In this document: piece after piece, positions 8,277-17,603 of the stretch
How the letters are laid out: each line of letters starts with the position of its first letter
Numbering within the stretch: the first letter of the stretch is position 1
NCBI RefSeq assembly: GCF_006149005.1
Contig: NZ_VBSL01000022.1
Coordinates: forward strand, 18,690 to 82,689
DNA: 64,000 bases
Source of the DNA: Larkinella sp. C7
GTDB taxonomy: Bacteria; Bacteroidota; Bacteroidia; Cytophagales; Spirosomataceae
Reading direction: 5' to 3'
Position numbers and translations under genes: made by a program
The notes under the pieces: generated by a model
What the model saw: the letters and a program-made list of their open reading frames with translations, nothing else
Told to the model about the DNA's origin: nothing
Databases searched by the model: none

Positions 8277-8930
8277 ATGAACCAGATCGCCGAATTTTTC
8301 CAATACTTACTCAATTCCGAGGAAATCATTCGGACGGGCGGGCTGGTATTGATTACCCTCATTATCTTCATCGAAAACGGTGTATTTTTCGGCTTTTTCC
8401 TGCCGGGCGATTACCTGCTGTTTCTGTCGGGCGTTTTTGCCGGCACCAAAATTCTGGCTGTCCCCCTGTGGCTGTTGCTGCTCTGTATTTTCGGGGCCGC
8501 GGTGGTGGGGTCGCTGGTGGGGTATCTCACGGGGCGGTACTTCGGTGATCGGCTGCAAAACCGCCCGGATTCGCTGTTTTTCAAGAAAAAATACATTGAA
8601 ACCACCCGCGAATATTTCCTGAAATACGGCAGCCGGACGCTGATTGTGGCCCGGTTTCTGCCCATTGTCCGCACGTTTGCGCCCATTCTTTCGGGGTTAA
8701 TCCGAATGGACATGCGGTATTTCATGCTCTACAATGTTATCGGGGGGGCCATCTGGGTGGTCTCGCTGGTGGGGGGCGGGTATTATTTTGGCGAAAAATT
8801 CCCCTGGATCGTCGATTACGTCCACTACATCATCATCTTCTTCCTGGCTGTTACCACTTTCACTGTCATTCGAGGCTACATCAACGCCCGGAAAGAAATG
8901 AAGCAGGAAAAAGAAACCGTCAGCGAATAA
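8277..8930 (+). CDS. DedA/SNARE-associated family membrane protein
   Basis: 217 residues with about five hydrophobic segments. DedA features seen are ENGVFFGFFLPGDYLLFLSG near the N-terminus, GRYFGDRL, and the reentrant-loop motif GSRTLIVARFLPIVRTFAP followed by the GG-rich segment NVIGGAIWV. The family is linked to undecaprenyl phosphate and phospholipid flipping and to membrane homeostasis. ATG at 8277 is chosen; the longer open frame would run through the hairpin. Confidence 0.9.
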   Translation: MNQIAEFFQYLLNSEEIIRTGGLVLITLIIFIENGVFFGFFLPGDYLLFLSGVFAGTKILAVPLWLLLLCIFGAAVVGSLVGYLTGRYFGDRLQNRPDSLFFKKKYIETTREYFLKYGSRTLIVARFLPIVRTFAPILSGLIRMDMRYFMLYNVIGGAIWVVSLVGGGYYFGEKFPWIVDYVHYIIIFFLAVTTFTVIRGYINARKEMKQEKETVSE

Positions 8931-8948
8931 TCCAATCAGGCGTTTCCG

Positions 8949-9449
8949 CTAGTTTACGTTGGCATTGGCCGCTGCGGCTTTTGTACGGGCTACGCAAACT
9001 TCGTCCGCACATTCGCCGTAAAAAACCAGTGAATGCGATTCGACCTGAAATTGCAGCGTATTGCCGACCGTGGTTTTGATCAGTTGCAAACGCGGATCAC
9101 AAAATTCCATGACACGGTGGCAGTTGACACAAATCAGATGCGCATGTTGCTGCCGTCCGAGTGATTTTTCAAACCGGCTTTTCGTATTGTCCTCATCGCC
9201 AAACTGGTGTCGGCTCACCAGCCCGCAATCGACCAGCACATCCAGCGTGTTGTATACCGTGGCCCGGCTAACGGCAAACGACCGCTCCTTCATCGCCTGA
9301 TACAACTCTTCGGCGTCGAAGTGGTCATTGCGCGAATATACCTCTTCCAGAATGGCAAACCGTTCTGACGACCGGCGCAGCCCTTTCATGAGTAAATATT
9401 CTTCCAGTTTTGTTCGGGCTGTCGTAATCAATGGAGTTAGGTTCGCCAT
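8949..9449 (-). CDS. Fur-family transcriptional regulator
   Basis: 166 residues. The N-terminal winged helix includes SRATVYNTLDVLVDCGLVS. The C-terminal dimerisation domain has the metal site HAHLICVNCHRVMEF and a second Cys pair, GECADEVC. CVNC is the usual structural-zinc CxxC; the second pair is spaced CX4C rather than CxxC. Length and motifs suit a Fur/PerR-like iron or peroxide sensor, but the specific effector cannot be read off. ATG at 9449 is preferred over a TTG 13 codons upstream. Confidence 0.88.
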   Translation of the reverse strand: MANLTPLITTARTKLEEYLLMKGLRRSSERFAILEEVYSRNDHFDAEELYQAMKERSFAVSRATVYNTLDVLVDCGLVSRHQFGDEDNTKSRFEKSLGRQQHAHLICVNCHRVMEFCDPRLQLIKTTVGNTLQFQVESHSLVFYGECADEVCVARTKAAAANANVN

Positions 9450-9563
9450 AAGAATAAGGCCATGACGGCTTTCAAAATCAAAAAGCAAGGCACGTTGGGA
9501 AGACGGCTGCTGAATTCGGATCTAAAATAATCCTAAAAGCGATTTATTTAGACTAATTTCAAA

Positions 9564-9571
9564 CAAATATA
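9564..9571 (-). promoter_or_regulatory. Candidate -7 element upstream of the Fur-family gene
   Basis: CAAATATA on the plus strand is TATATTTG on the minus strand, matching TAnnTTTG. It lies about 115 nt upstream of the fur-like ATG in AT-rich DNA, giving a longish leader. No convincing -33 element is seen. Confidence 0.3.
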
Positions 9572-9620
9572 CGGCCTCAACCAATGCGATGCAATACTTT
9601 TTAGAAAGGACTTTTACAAG

Positions 9621-10130
9621 TTATTCATACCACTTGGCATACATGACGTAATTGTTGGCCGTTCGCATAAAAACCTCGCCCAATTCGGGCGTAACGGCTT
9701 TCAAAAACCGGGCGGGATTACCGGCGTAAACGGTTCCCGGCGGCACGACCATGTTTTGGGTCACAATGGCCCCGGCGGCAACGATGGAACCGGTTCCGAT
9801 CACAGCCCCGTCCATCACAATAGCACCCATGCCGATCAGAACCTGATCTTCAATGGTGCAACCGTGGACAATGGCGTTATGGGCAATGGAGACGTAACTG
9901 CCAATGATGGTCCTGAATTTCTGGTAGGTGCAGTGAATAACGGCCCCGTCCTGAACGTTGCAATAATCCCCCATCGTGATCGAGTTCACATCGCCCCGCA
10001 CCACGGCGTTGAACCAGACGGTGCAATTTCGACCCATCACGACTTCCCCAACGATCGTTGCGTTATCGGCAAACCAACATTCTTCGCCCACTTTTGGGTG
10101 AATGCCGCGAACAGATTTTATCAAAGCCAT
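9621..10130 (-). CDS. Gamma-class carbonic anhydrase-family trimeric left-handed beta-helix protein
   Basis: 169 residues of hexapeptide repeats forming a left-handed beta-helix, as in gamma carbonic anhydrases and YrdA/PaaY-type proteins. The NAVVRGD motif and the three candidate zinc histidines (VIHCTYQ and IAHNAIVHGC) are present. The family hydrates CO2, although many YrdA-like members are weakly active or thioesterases. ATG at 10130. Gene order suggests no dedicated partner. Confidence 0.88.
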   Translation of the reverse strand: MALIKSVRGIHPKVGEECWFADNATIVGEVVMGRNCTVWFNAVVRGDVNSITMGDYCNVQDGAVIHCTYQKFRTIIGSYVSIAHNAIVHGCTIEDQVLIGMGAIVMDGAVIGTGSIVAAGAIVTQNMVVPPGTVYAGNPARFLKAVTPELGEVFMRTANNYVMYAKWYE

Positions 10131-10256
10131 CTTGGATATATTCTATTTGTTCGGTTATTATTTCGGAAAACAGTTCGGCTAAATAGCGGTTTTTTCTAAT
10201 AAAAAGCCACTTTTGGACCATTGACTATAAAAAGCGGCAGAGAATCAATCAATTCG

Positions 10257-10264
10257 TAACTTTG
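10257..10264 (+). promoter_or_regulatory. -7 element TAACTTTG at the head of the polysaccharide locus
   Basis: TAACTTTG matches TAnnTTTG and lies 22 nt before the ATG of the export gene, so transcription should start about 15 nt upstream of it. This is the likely promoter of the 18-kb capsule operon. No clear -33 TTTG at the usual spacing. Confidence 0.5.
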
Positions 10265-10286
10265 TGGGTCAGATTTTTCTCACTGC

Positions 10287-12707
10287 ATGAACCGTAGCAG
10301 AACACAATCATACTGGTTTACACTTCGTGACTCCCCGTTTTTGTTGTTTCGACAACTGCCCGCGCTGTCTTTCTTCTTCCTGTTGGTAGCTGTCACCGCC
10401 GGTTTTGCCCAGCAACCTTCGCGGGCCGATCAGTTGAACGACGAGCAGATTATTGAATTTTATCAACGGGCGCAAAGCAGCGGACTCACCGAAATGCAAA
10501 TCGAGCAAGCGGCTATGTCACAGGGTTATACGCTGACTGATATTGCCAAAATGCGGCAACGTATGGCCAAAATCCGCCAGCAATCAAATCGCAGCGGGCA
10601 GATTTCCGGCGATACCCTCACCAACCGAAGCCAACAGGGGACACTGTCGCAACGGCCGTATGCGCTGGGCGACAGCCTGAATCTGCTGCGACGGGATACC
10701 ATCCGGCGACCGTCTATTTTTGGCGCAGCTTTGTTTCAGGGAACATCCCTCACCTTTGAGCCGAACCTCCGCATTGCCACGCCCCGGAATTACGTGGTAG
10801 GACCCGACGATGAACTCGTGGTGGAAATTTACGGAAATTCCACCGAAAGTTTCCGGCTGCGCGTCAGCCCCGAAGGATCGGTTCGGATGCTGAACCTGGC
10901 GCCTATTTTTGTCAGCGGCCTAACCATCGAACAGGCCGAACAGCGGATTGTGGGGCGGCTGCGGCAGGCTTTTCAGGGTCTGAACCGCCCCAACAGCGGC
11001 ACCTATGCCTCCGTAACCCTGGGCAACATCCGCAGCATCCGCGTCACGATGGTAGGCGAAGTCGTCATGCCGGGAACCTACACGCTTTCATCATTGTCGA
11101 CGGCTTTCAACGCCTTGTATCTGGCGGGCGGCCCGAACCCCGAAACCGGCTCTTTCCGCGATATTCAGGTGATTCGCAACAACCGCGTCATTCGCACCAT
11201 CGACCTGTACGACTACCTTTTGCGGGCCGATAAAAAAGATGACATCCGGCTTCTGGATCAGGATGTGATTCGGGTCAACGATTACGGGGTTCGCGTTGAA
11301 ATGGTCGGGCAGGTCAAACGGCCGGCCATTTATGAAGTAAAACCCGGCGAAACGCTCAAAAATGTCCTGAGTTTTGCGGGCGGTTTTACGGACCGGGCTT
11401 ATACTTTTTCGATCACCCTGCGCCGGAACACGCCCCGGGAACTGCGAATCTCAACCATCACGCAGGAGCAGATTGCGACCTTCATTCCGCAGTCCGGCGA
11501 CAAATACACGACTGGTGAAATTCTGAACCGGTATGAAAACCGGATTCAGATATCCGGTGCCGTGATGCGACCGGGCGATTATGCGCTGGGCGACGAAATC
11601 ACGTCCGTTCGCTCGCTCATCAGCCGGGCTGAAGGATTGCGGAAAGATGCTTTCCTGAACCGGGCGGTTTTGTACCGTGAACGCGAAAACACCGACCTGG
11701 AAGCCATTCCGTTCGATGTCGGGCGGCTGATGCGGAACGAAACGGAAGACATTCCGCTGGCCCGGCAGGACAGTGTGCATATTTATTCGGTCCGCGATTT
11801 GCGCGAGCCGTACTACGTCAGCATCGAGGGCGCCGTGAACCGGCCGGACACCATTCCGTATGTAACCAACCTGACCGTCACCGATTTGATTGCGTTATCG
11901 GGCGGTTTTCAGGAAGGTGCCACACCCACCCGGATTGAAGTTGCCCGGCGGATTCGGGAAGATACCACCAAAATGACCGGTGGCGAAACCGTTCAGGTTT
12001 TTCAGTTTTCGATCGATCGCTCCTTGAATCTTCAACCCGCCGATGCGCGGTTTCCGCTCAAGCCGTTCGATGTGGTGTACGTCCGAACGTCGCCCCGCTA
12101 CGAACTTCAGCGGAATGTAGCGGTATTGGGCGAAGTGATGCACCCCGGGAATTACGCCATCGAGTCGCGTTCCGAACGGATTTCGGATGTGCTCCGGCGC
12201 GTGGGTGGCCTGAAAGCGGGGGCTTTTCTGCCAGGAGCCCGGTTTTCCCGGCGCGGCATTCCCATTGCGACCGATCTGGGCGCCATTCTGGAAGATCCGG
12301 GCGTATCGGGAAACTTGCTCCTGGAAGTCGGTGATTCGCTGATTATTCCGAAACGCCCCGAAACCGTCAGCATTCAGGGCGCCGTTCTGAATCCTTCGAC
12401 GGTTAGTTTTACGGAAGGTTTTCATTTTAAGGATTACGTGACGCAGGCCGGGGGCTATACCGACAATGCCCGGCAGAAAAGAGCGTATGTGATCTACGCC
12501 AACGGACTGAAAGACCGAACCAAACGGTTTTTGTTTTTCAGGAAATATCCCAAAATCGAACCCGGCTCACGCGTTATCGTGCCATTTGGGCCATTGACCG
12601 ACGATCGACGGCTAACGGCGGGGGAACGAATTGGACTTATTTCGGTCATTGGCACAATGACCGTGACCCTTACCACCGTTATTGTAAATCTGGTTCGGTT
12701 ATTTTAA
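10287..12707 (+). CDS. Polysaccharide export protein with multiple SLBB domains (Wza-like)
   Basis: 806 residues. An N-terminal membrane segment/signal ends at GFAQQPS. A Gln-rich helical stretch follows, then a Poly_export domain starting near residue 165 (YVVGPDDELVVEIYG) and about six soluble-ligand-binding beta-grasp (SLBB) repeats, recognisable by recurring G-x-V-x-x-P-G and L-x-x-A-G-G segments (e.g. MVGEVVMPGTYTL, LAGGPNPETG). The last ~25 residues are strongly hydrophobic. Such proteins form the outer-membrane and periplasmic channel for capsule or EPS export. It is much longer than E. coli Wza (~380 residues), as is common for Bacteroidota SLBB proteins. First gene of the locus. Confidence 0.88.
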   Translation: MNRSRTQSYWFTLRDSPFLLFRQLPALSFFFLLVAVTAGFAQQPSRADQLNDEQIIEFYQRAQSSGLTEMQIEQAAMSQGYTLTDIAKMRQRMAKIRQQSNRSGQISGDTLTNRSQQGTLSQRPYALGDSLNLLRRDTIRRPSIFGAALFQGTSLTFEPNLRIATPRNYVVGPDDELVVEIYGNSTESFRLRVSPEGSVRMLNLAPIFVSGLTIEQAEQRIVGRLRQAFQGLNRPNSGTYASVTLGNIRSIRVTMVGEVVMPGTYTLSSLSTAFNALYLAGGPNPETGSFRDIQVIRNNRVIRTIDLYDYLLRADKKDDIRLLDQDVIRVNDYGVRVEMVGQVKRPAIYEVKPGETLKNVLSFAGGFTDRAYTFSITLRRNTPRELRISTITQEQIATFIPQSGDKYTTGEILNRYENRIQISGAVMRPGDYALGDEITSVRSLISRAEGLRKDAFLNRAVLYRERENTDLEAIPFDVGRLMRNETEDIPLARQDSVHIYSVRDLREPYYVSIEGAVNRPDTIPYVTNLTVTDLIALSGGFQEGATPTRIEVARRIREDTTKMTGGETVQVFQFSIDRSLNLQPADARFPLKPFDVVYVRTSPRYELQRNVAVLGEVMHPGNYAIESRSERISDVLRRVGGLKAGAFLPGARFSRRGIPIATDLGAILEDPGVSGNLLLEVGDSLIIPKRPETVSIQGAVLNPSTVSFTEGFHFKDYVTQAGGYTDNARQKRAYVIYANGLKDRTKRFLFFRKYPKIEPGSRVIVPFGPLTDDRRLTAGERIGLISVIGTMTVTLTTVIVNLVRLF

Positions 12708-12740
12708 GCATCTTTAGCGCCACGTTTAGTACGTCGCTTC

Positions 12741-13853
12741 ATGTCAGTAACAACGCACAAACCATCAGCAGGGTCAGAAATGGACGATGATGACCTCATC
12801 CGGATCCGCCCCGGTGACCTCTGGAAATTTTTACAGCGCAGCCGCCTGGCTGTGTTGGCTTTTGCCGTGCTGGGCGCGCTGGCAGGGCTATACTACGGTT
12901 TTTCCAAACCGGACGACTACAAAGCCGAAGTTACCGTCATGCCGGAAGTGTCGGTAGGCAGCCCCGGCAGCATGGGCAATCTCGGATCGCTGGCCGGGCT
13001 GGCAGGCATCAGCATGGACAATGCCGCCGGTGATGGCATCCGGCCCGATCTCTACCCGGAGGTTCTTCAAAGCATTCCGTTTGCCCTGCAGATTCTAAAA
13101 CAGCCGGTTTATTCCAAAACCTATAAAACCGTGCTGCCGCTGCAGACTTACCTGAAACGGCAGAGGCAGGAAACGGCTTTTCAACGGCTAACCGGAAACA
13201 CGGAACAAACCACCGCCGACGACTCAAAACCGGCTCCGGTGGTGTTGCCTGATCCTAAAAACTACAGCAAAGCCTTGCAGGTTACGCCCGAACAGGAAGG
13301 TCTGGCGGCCCTCCTAACAAACCGGATTACAACCACCTACGAACGACGGACGGGCGTCGTAACCATTGAAGTAATCATGCCCGACCCGGTGGTAGCGGCC
13401 ACTGTCGCCCGGTTTTCACTTGAATACCTGACCCACTACATCACCAGCTACCGGACGCAGAAAGTCAAAAATCAGGAGCGATTTCTGACCCAGCAGGTCG
13501 AGCAATCCCGGCGCCGGTACCAGACAGCGGAGTATGACCTGGAAAGTTACCGCGACCGGAACCGGAGCCTTTACAGCGGTTTGGCCCGGATCAGCGAGCA
13601 ACGGCTGCAAGCCGAATTTCTGCTGGCGCAAACCGTGTACAACGATTTGTCCCGGCAGTTGGAACAGGCCAAAATTCGGGTGCAGGAAGAAACACCGGTT
13701 TTCAAAATGCTGGAGCCTCCACGCATACCGCTACGGCCCAACGGCCCACGGCGCACGTTGATTGTGTTGGCCGGTTTAGTGGCCGGCGCGGTTATCGGCC
13801 TGGGCTGGATGCTGGGAAAGACCGTTTTGGATACAATGAATCGCCTGGGATAA
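12741..13853 (+). CDS. Wzz-type chain-length determinant / GNVR-domain protein
   Basis: 370 residues with a Wzz topology: a cytoplasmic N-terminus with IRPGDLWKFLQRS, TM1 near residues 36-53, a large periplasmic domain with a coiled-coil region (EQSRRRYQTAEYDLESYRDR), a P-rich loop (EPPRIPLRPNGPRR) and TM2 near residues 343-362. It controls polysaccharide length or couples export. No cytoplasmic tyrosine-kinase domain follows TM2, and no separate kinase gene is seen in the locus. The gene begins 33 nt after the export gene. Confidence 0.85.
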   Translation: MSVTTHKPSAGSEMDDDDLIRIRPGDLWKFLQRSRLAVLAFAVLGALAGLYYGFSKPDDYKAEVTVMPEVSVGSPGSMGNLGSLAGLAGISMDNAAGDGIRPDLYPEVLQSIPFALQILKQPVYSKTYKTVLPLQTYLKRQRQETAFQRLTGNTEQTTADDSKPAPVVLPDPKNYSKALQVTPEQEGLAALLTNRITTTYERRTGVVTIEVIMPDPVVAATVARFSLEYLTHYITSYRTQKVKNQERFLTQQVEQSRRRYQTAEYDLESYRDRNRSLYSGLARISEQRLQAEFLLAQTVYNDLSRQLEQAKIRVQEETPVFKMLEPPRIPLRPNGPRRTLIVLAGLVAGAVIGLGWMLGKTVLDTMNRLG

Positions 13854-13855
13854 AC

Positions 13856-13936
13856 GGGTTACGGTTTTCCGTTTACGGTTGTAAACGCGTCCTGTAGTCG
13901 TATGCATCGGCAACCGTAAACGGAAAACCGTAACCC
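13856..13936. repeat. Intergenic inverted repeat IR-3, perfect 26-bp arms
   Basis: Arms 13856-13881 and 13911-13936 pair perfectly over 26 bp around a 29-nt loop. The arm is two copies of a TTACGGTT-like word. It begins 2 nt after the Wzz stop and ends 17 nt before gmd, inside the capsule operon, with no T-tract. Confidence 0.92.
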
Positions 13937-13953
13937 GCAAACTGAATATTCGT

Positions 13954-14931
13954 ATGAAAAAAGCATTGATTTGTGGGGTTTCAGGGCAGGATGGAGCCTA
14001 TCTGGCGCATTTGCTGCTGACCAAAGGATATGAGGTTTACGGCGGTTCACGTGATGCCCAGATGTCGTCGTTCAACAACCTGATCCGGCTCAACATCCGG
14101 TCGCAGGTGTCGGTGGTGTCAATCAATATCAATGACTTCCGCAGCGTTTTGCAGACGTTGCTGAAAGTCCGGCCCGACGAAGTTTATAACCTGGCCGGGC
14201 AAAGTTCGGTGGGTCTATCCTTCGAACAACCCGTCGAAACCCTCGAAAGCATCAGCATCGGCACGCTGAATTTGCTGGAAGCCATCCGGTTTAGTGAACT
14301 CCCGATTCGGTTATACAATGCCGGATCGAGCGAGTCGTTCGGCGATACGGGCCGCCTGGCAGCCGACGAAGAGACGCCTTTCCGCCCGCGCAGCCCCTAC
14401 GGCGTGGCCAAAGCCGCGGCTTTCTGGCAGGTCGCCAATTACCGCGAAGCCTACCAACTCTATGCCAGCACCGGGATTCTGTTCAATCACGAGTCGCCCC
14501 TGCGCCCCGAACGGTTTGTCACCCGGAAAATCGTGGCAGCCGCCTGCCGGATTGCGCAGGGCAGCAACGAAAAACTGACGCTGGGAAACATCGACATTGC
14601 CCGCGACTGGGGCTGGGCACCCGATTATGTGGAAGCCATGTGGATGATGCTGCAACAACCCCAGCCCGACGACTACGTGATTGCGACCGGACACACCCGG
14701 AAACTGAAAGATTTCATCCGAATCGTTTTCGAACAGGTGAATCTGGATTGGGAAGAGCACGTTCAGATCGACTCCTCGTTTTTCCGCCCCACCGACCTGG
14801 CCGAAGGCAATGCGAACCCCGCCAAAGCGTTCTGGCACTTCGGCTGGAAGGCCCAACACAAGATGGAGGACGTGGCCCGGTTGATGGTTGAAGCCCAACT
14901 CACCGGTGTCCTTCATCCGACCGTCTCCTGA
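13954..14931 (+). CDS. gmd: GDP-mannose 4,6-dehydratase
   Basis: 325 residues of the extended SDR family. Dinucleotide-binding motif GVSGQDGAYLAHLL at residues 8-21, the NLAGQSSVGLSF segment, catalytic region AGSSESFG near residue 124, and Tyr149/Lys153 in SPYGVAK. It converts GDP-D-mannose to GDP-4-keto-6-deoxymannose, precursor of GDP-fucose, GDP-rhamnose or GDP-perosamine. No GDP-fucose synthase or other finishing enzyme is present in the locus, so the final sugar is unresolved. GDP-sugar use implies a 6-deoxyhexose in the polymer. Confidence 0.92.
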   Translation: MKKALICGVSGQDGAYLAHLLLTKGYEVYGGSRDAQMSSFNNLIRLNIRSQVSVVSININDFRSVLQTLLKVRPDEVYNLAGQSSVGLSFEQPVETLESISIGTLNLLEAIRFSELPIRLYNAGSSESFGDTGRLAADEETPFRPRSPYGVAKAAAFWQVANYREAYQLYASTGILFNHESPLRPERFVTRKIVAAACRIAQGSNEKLTLGNIDIARDWGWAPDYVEAMWMMLQQPQPDDYVIATGHTRKLKDFIRIVFEQVNLDWEEHVQIDSSFFRPTDLAEGNANPAKAFWHFGWKAQHKMEDVARLMVEAQLTGVLHPTVS

Positions 14932-14944
14932 TTGTCAAACCGGT

Positions 14945-16288
14945 ATGATCGAACTAAGCCCCCAAAAGCTGAGTGCAACTGCCCGCAAAGCGTTTGCCAA
15001 TGCCGGCTGGGTTTTCTTCGACCGCATTTTTCGGATGGCTACCGCTTTGCTGGTCGGCGTTTGGTCGGCGCGGTATCTGGGGCCTTCCCAGTTTGGTCTG
15101 CTCAACTTTGCCAATGTTTTTCCAACGGTGCTGATGTCGCTGGCGGGGCTGGGTTTGGCGAACATCCTGATTACGGAAATTGTACGAAAAGGCGAATATG
15201 CCGAAAATCAACTGCTCGGCACGGCTTTCATTCTCCGGCTCATCGCCGGGTCGGTTTCCCTGTTTGTGATTGCGGTTACCATTCGCCTTCTCTACAGCGA
15301 TCAGCCGGTTTTGCAGGCCATGGTTCTGTTCACCAGTTCGGTGCTGGTTTGCCAGAGCGTAGACGTCATCGATCTGCATTTCCAGTCGCGCGTCAAATCC
15401 CGGCTGTCGGTTGTTGCCAAATCCGTTGCCTTTGCCTTGTCGACGCTGCTGCGGGTTTATTTTCTGGCCAATGACTTCAGTTTACTGGCGTTTTCTTCGG
15501 TCGTCTTCGTGGAAGCCACCCTCTCGGCCCTGATTCTGATTTTCATTTATAACCGGGAAGAAGGGCAGCATATTTTGCAATGGCGGTTCAACCGGGTGCT
15601 GGCGATCCGGTTGCTCCGGTTATCCTGGCCGCTCATGATCTCGGAGTTCTTCATTTTTGTTTACATGCGTTCCGACCAGTTCATGCTGAAAGAACTGGCT
15701 ACAGACCTGGAATTAGGCAAGTTTAGTGCCGCCCTGCGTTTGTCGGAAGTATGGTATTTTATCGCTACGGCCATCACCTCCTCGTTTTACCCAACCATTG
15801 TTGCCCTGAAAACCCAAAATGAGGAAGCCTTTCAGCGCGCTTTTCGAAAACTTCTGAGCCTGTTGGCTTCCATCAGCATCCTGATCGCTGTCTTTATTAC
15901 CTTTTCGTCCTCTTTTCTCGTTGACCTGCTCTATGGGCAGCAGTATACCGGTGTAGACAACATCCTGGTTATTCACATCTGGTCGGCCGTATTTGTCTTT
16001 ATTGGCGTTGGCAGCAGCTATTGGTTCATTCTGCACGATCGACAGCGCCTACTGCTGTTGAAGACCATCGCCGGAGCGACGGTGAATATTCTGTTAAATC
16101 TGATTCTGATTCCTCACTATGGTGCCATCGGCACCTCCATTGCCACCCTACTCGCCCAGATGATGTCGGCCTACTTCATGAACTATTTCATCAAGGAAGC
16201 CCGCCCGGTTTTTTTCGCTCAGTCTGCGGCACTCGTCGATGTGGTAAAGCTAACTTTCCTGAAGGATTTTTTACAGCGCTCCCGGTAA
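14945..16288 (+). CDS. wzx: Oligosaccharide flippase (Wzx-like, MATE/MOP superfamily)
   Basis: 447 residues, almost entirely hydrophobic with 12-14 predicted TM segments. The first helix contains ANAGWVFFDRIFRM followed by VGVWSARYLGPSQFGLLNFA, a typical start for polysaccharide flippases. It should flip undecaprenyl-linked repeat units to the periplasm. ATG at 14945 is chosen, 13 nt after gmd; an in-frame TTG at 14888 inside gmd is unlikely. Confidence 0.88.
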   Translation: MIELSPQKLSATARKAFANAGWVFFDRIFRMATALLVGVWSARYLGPSQFGLLNFANVFPTVLMSLAGLGLANILITEIVRKGEYAENQLLGTAFILRLIAGSVSLFVIAVTIRLLYSDQPVLQAMVLFTSSVLVCQSVDVIDLHFQSRVKSRLSVVAKSVAFALSTLLRVYFLANDFSLLAFSSVVFVEATLSALILIFIYNREEGQHILQWRFNRVLAIRLLRLSWPLMISEFFIFVYMRSDQFMLKELATDLELGKFSAALRLSEVWYFIATAITSSFYPTIVALKTQNEEAFQRAFRKLLSLLASISILIAVFITFSSSFLVDLLYGQQYTGVDNILVIHIWSAVFVFIGVGSSYWFILHDRQRLLLLKTIAGATVNILLNLILIPHYGAIGTSIATLLAQMMSAYFMNYFIKEARPVFFAQSAALVDVVKLTFLKDFLQRSR

Positions 16289-16517
16289 GCCTGCCCGTTC
16301 TTCCGGCCCATGCAGTACGCAAAAAGCGGTTTTCAAGTCAGCCCTGACAACGTTTTTTCGCCAGATGCTGTCTTCAGAAGTATGGATTCTACGGATGACC
16401 CTGAATTCATTTTGCCAAAAATACCCCAATTCCATACCGAATCCTTTACCCTTGGCGTTGTTTTTAGGGGGAAAAGCATCGCTCCCCTCCAATAACCACC
16501 TTAAATGTAGCGAAAAG

Positions 16518-17435
16518 ATGCCGTTAGACGTTCCCATCCTGTTCCTCCTGTTTAATCGCCCCGACCTGGCCCGTCAGGTACTCGAACGCATTCGTCAGGT
16601 TCAACCCCGGGAATTGTTTATTTCCATCGACGGCCCCCGCCCCAACCACCCCACGGATGCGGAGCGGGTTGCCGAATGCCTGGCTTTGGTAGACAACATT
16701 GACTGGCCCTGCTCGGTACACCGGCTCATCCAGGATCAGAATTTAGGTTGTAAAAAAGCCGTTAGCACCGCGATTAGCTGGTTTTTTCAGCAGGTGGAAA
16801 TGGGGATCATTCTGGAAGATGACTGCCTGCCCGACCCCAGTTTTTTTACCTTTTGCCGCGAAAACCTGCATTACCACCGCAACAATGCCACGATTCTGCA
16901 CATCGGGGGAACCAACCTCCAGAATGGCCAATGGCATGGGGATGGTTCCTATTTTTATTCCAAAATTTGCCATGTCTGGGGGTGGGCGAGTTGGCGACGG
17001 GCCTGGGAAAAATACGACGGAAGCATGTCGACCTATCCGGGATTTCGCAAGCAAAACCGCATCGCCGACCTTTTTTCCGATCCCAAGGTTCAGGCGTACT
17101 GGACGGAAGCGTTCGACGGAGTCCATGCGGGTCAGATCAACAGCTGGGCCTATCCCTGGTGTTATTCCATCTGGATCAACAATGGCCTCTGCATTTCACC
17201 CAACCAGAATCTGGTTTCCAACATCGGGTTTGGTACTGCCGCCACCCATACACTGGACGACGGTGGCTCACTGGCAAACGTGCCTCTGGAACCGTTGAAC
17301 GAGATCCGTCATCCCAGTTTCCTGATTGAAAATCTTCCGGCAACGGAATATTCAAATAACCAATATTTTAAGAAACCAACCTGGGTAACCCTGAAAGCCG
17401 AAGGCCTGAAAAGACGGCTTGGTCTGAAACAGTAG
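16518..17435 (+). CDS. GT-A-type putative glycosyltransferase, HlpA-like paralog 1
   Basis: 305 residues, starting MPLDVPILFLLFNRPDLARQ. The LFNRP opening, the FISIDGPRP strand, the acidic GIILEDDCLPDPSFF motif (a DxD-like metal/nucleotide site) and WGWASWRRAW define the nucleotide-diphospho-sugar transferase-like family often annotated as hemolytic protein HlpA-like. A role in sugar addition during polymer assembly is inferred from location. The ATG at 16518 is chosen because it aligns with the second paralog; the frame is open to ATG 16365, but that extension has no counterpart. A 229-nt gap after wzx precedes it. Confidence 0.75.
   Translation: MPLDVPILFLLFNRPDLARQVLERIRQVQPRELFISIDGPRPNHPTDAERVAECLALVDNIDWPCSVHRLIQDQNLGCKKAVSTAISWFFQQVEMGIILEDDCLPDPSFFTFCRENLHYHRNNATILHIGGTNLQNGQWHGDGSYFYSKICHVWGWASWRRAWEKYDGSMSTYPGFRKQNRIADLFSDPKVQAYWTEAFDGVHAGQINSWAYPWCYSIWINNGLCISPNQNLVSNIGFGTAATHTLDDGGSLANVPLEPLNEIRHPSFLIENLPATEYSNNQYFKKPTWVTLKAEGLKRRLGLKQ
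16905..16987 (+). repeat. Near-identical 83-bp tract, copy 1 (in HlpA-like paralog 1)
   Basis: This 83-bp block matches 18027-18109 with a single mismatch by eye (T versus C in the Gly-Ser codon pair), while flanking parts of the two genes differ much more. It encodes the segment from GGTNLQNGQW to HVWGW. Confidence 0.85.
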
Positions 17436-17603
17436 ACCCAAATACCGTTGCTGTATTGCGCGAAATTCTACACTTTTTGCCCGGGTCAATGCTGATCACG
17501 GTTGGGGAAATTTACGGCTTGTTCAGAAATTGCCGCTCGATAACCTTTTTGATCAGTTTATCGTTTATTTTGTACCTTATATCGTCAAAATAAACAAAAT
17601 ACA

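Noticed and set aside
16310..16495. 61-codon plus-strand frame between wzx and the first HlpA-like transferase
   Set aside because: Composition is plausible, but there is no family, no promoter and an overlapping minus-strand frame of similar quality; left uncalled.
16365..16517. Extended N-terminus for HlpA-like paralog 1
   Set aside because: The extra 51 codons have no counterpart in the tandem paralog, and the ATG at 16518 aligns with the conserved domain start.
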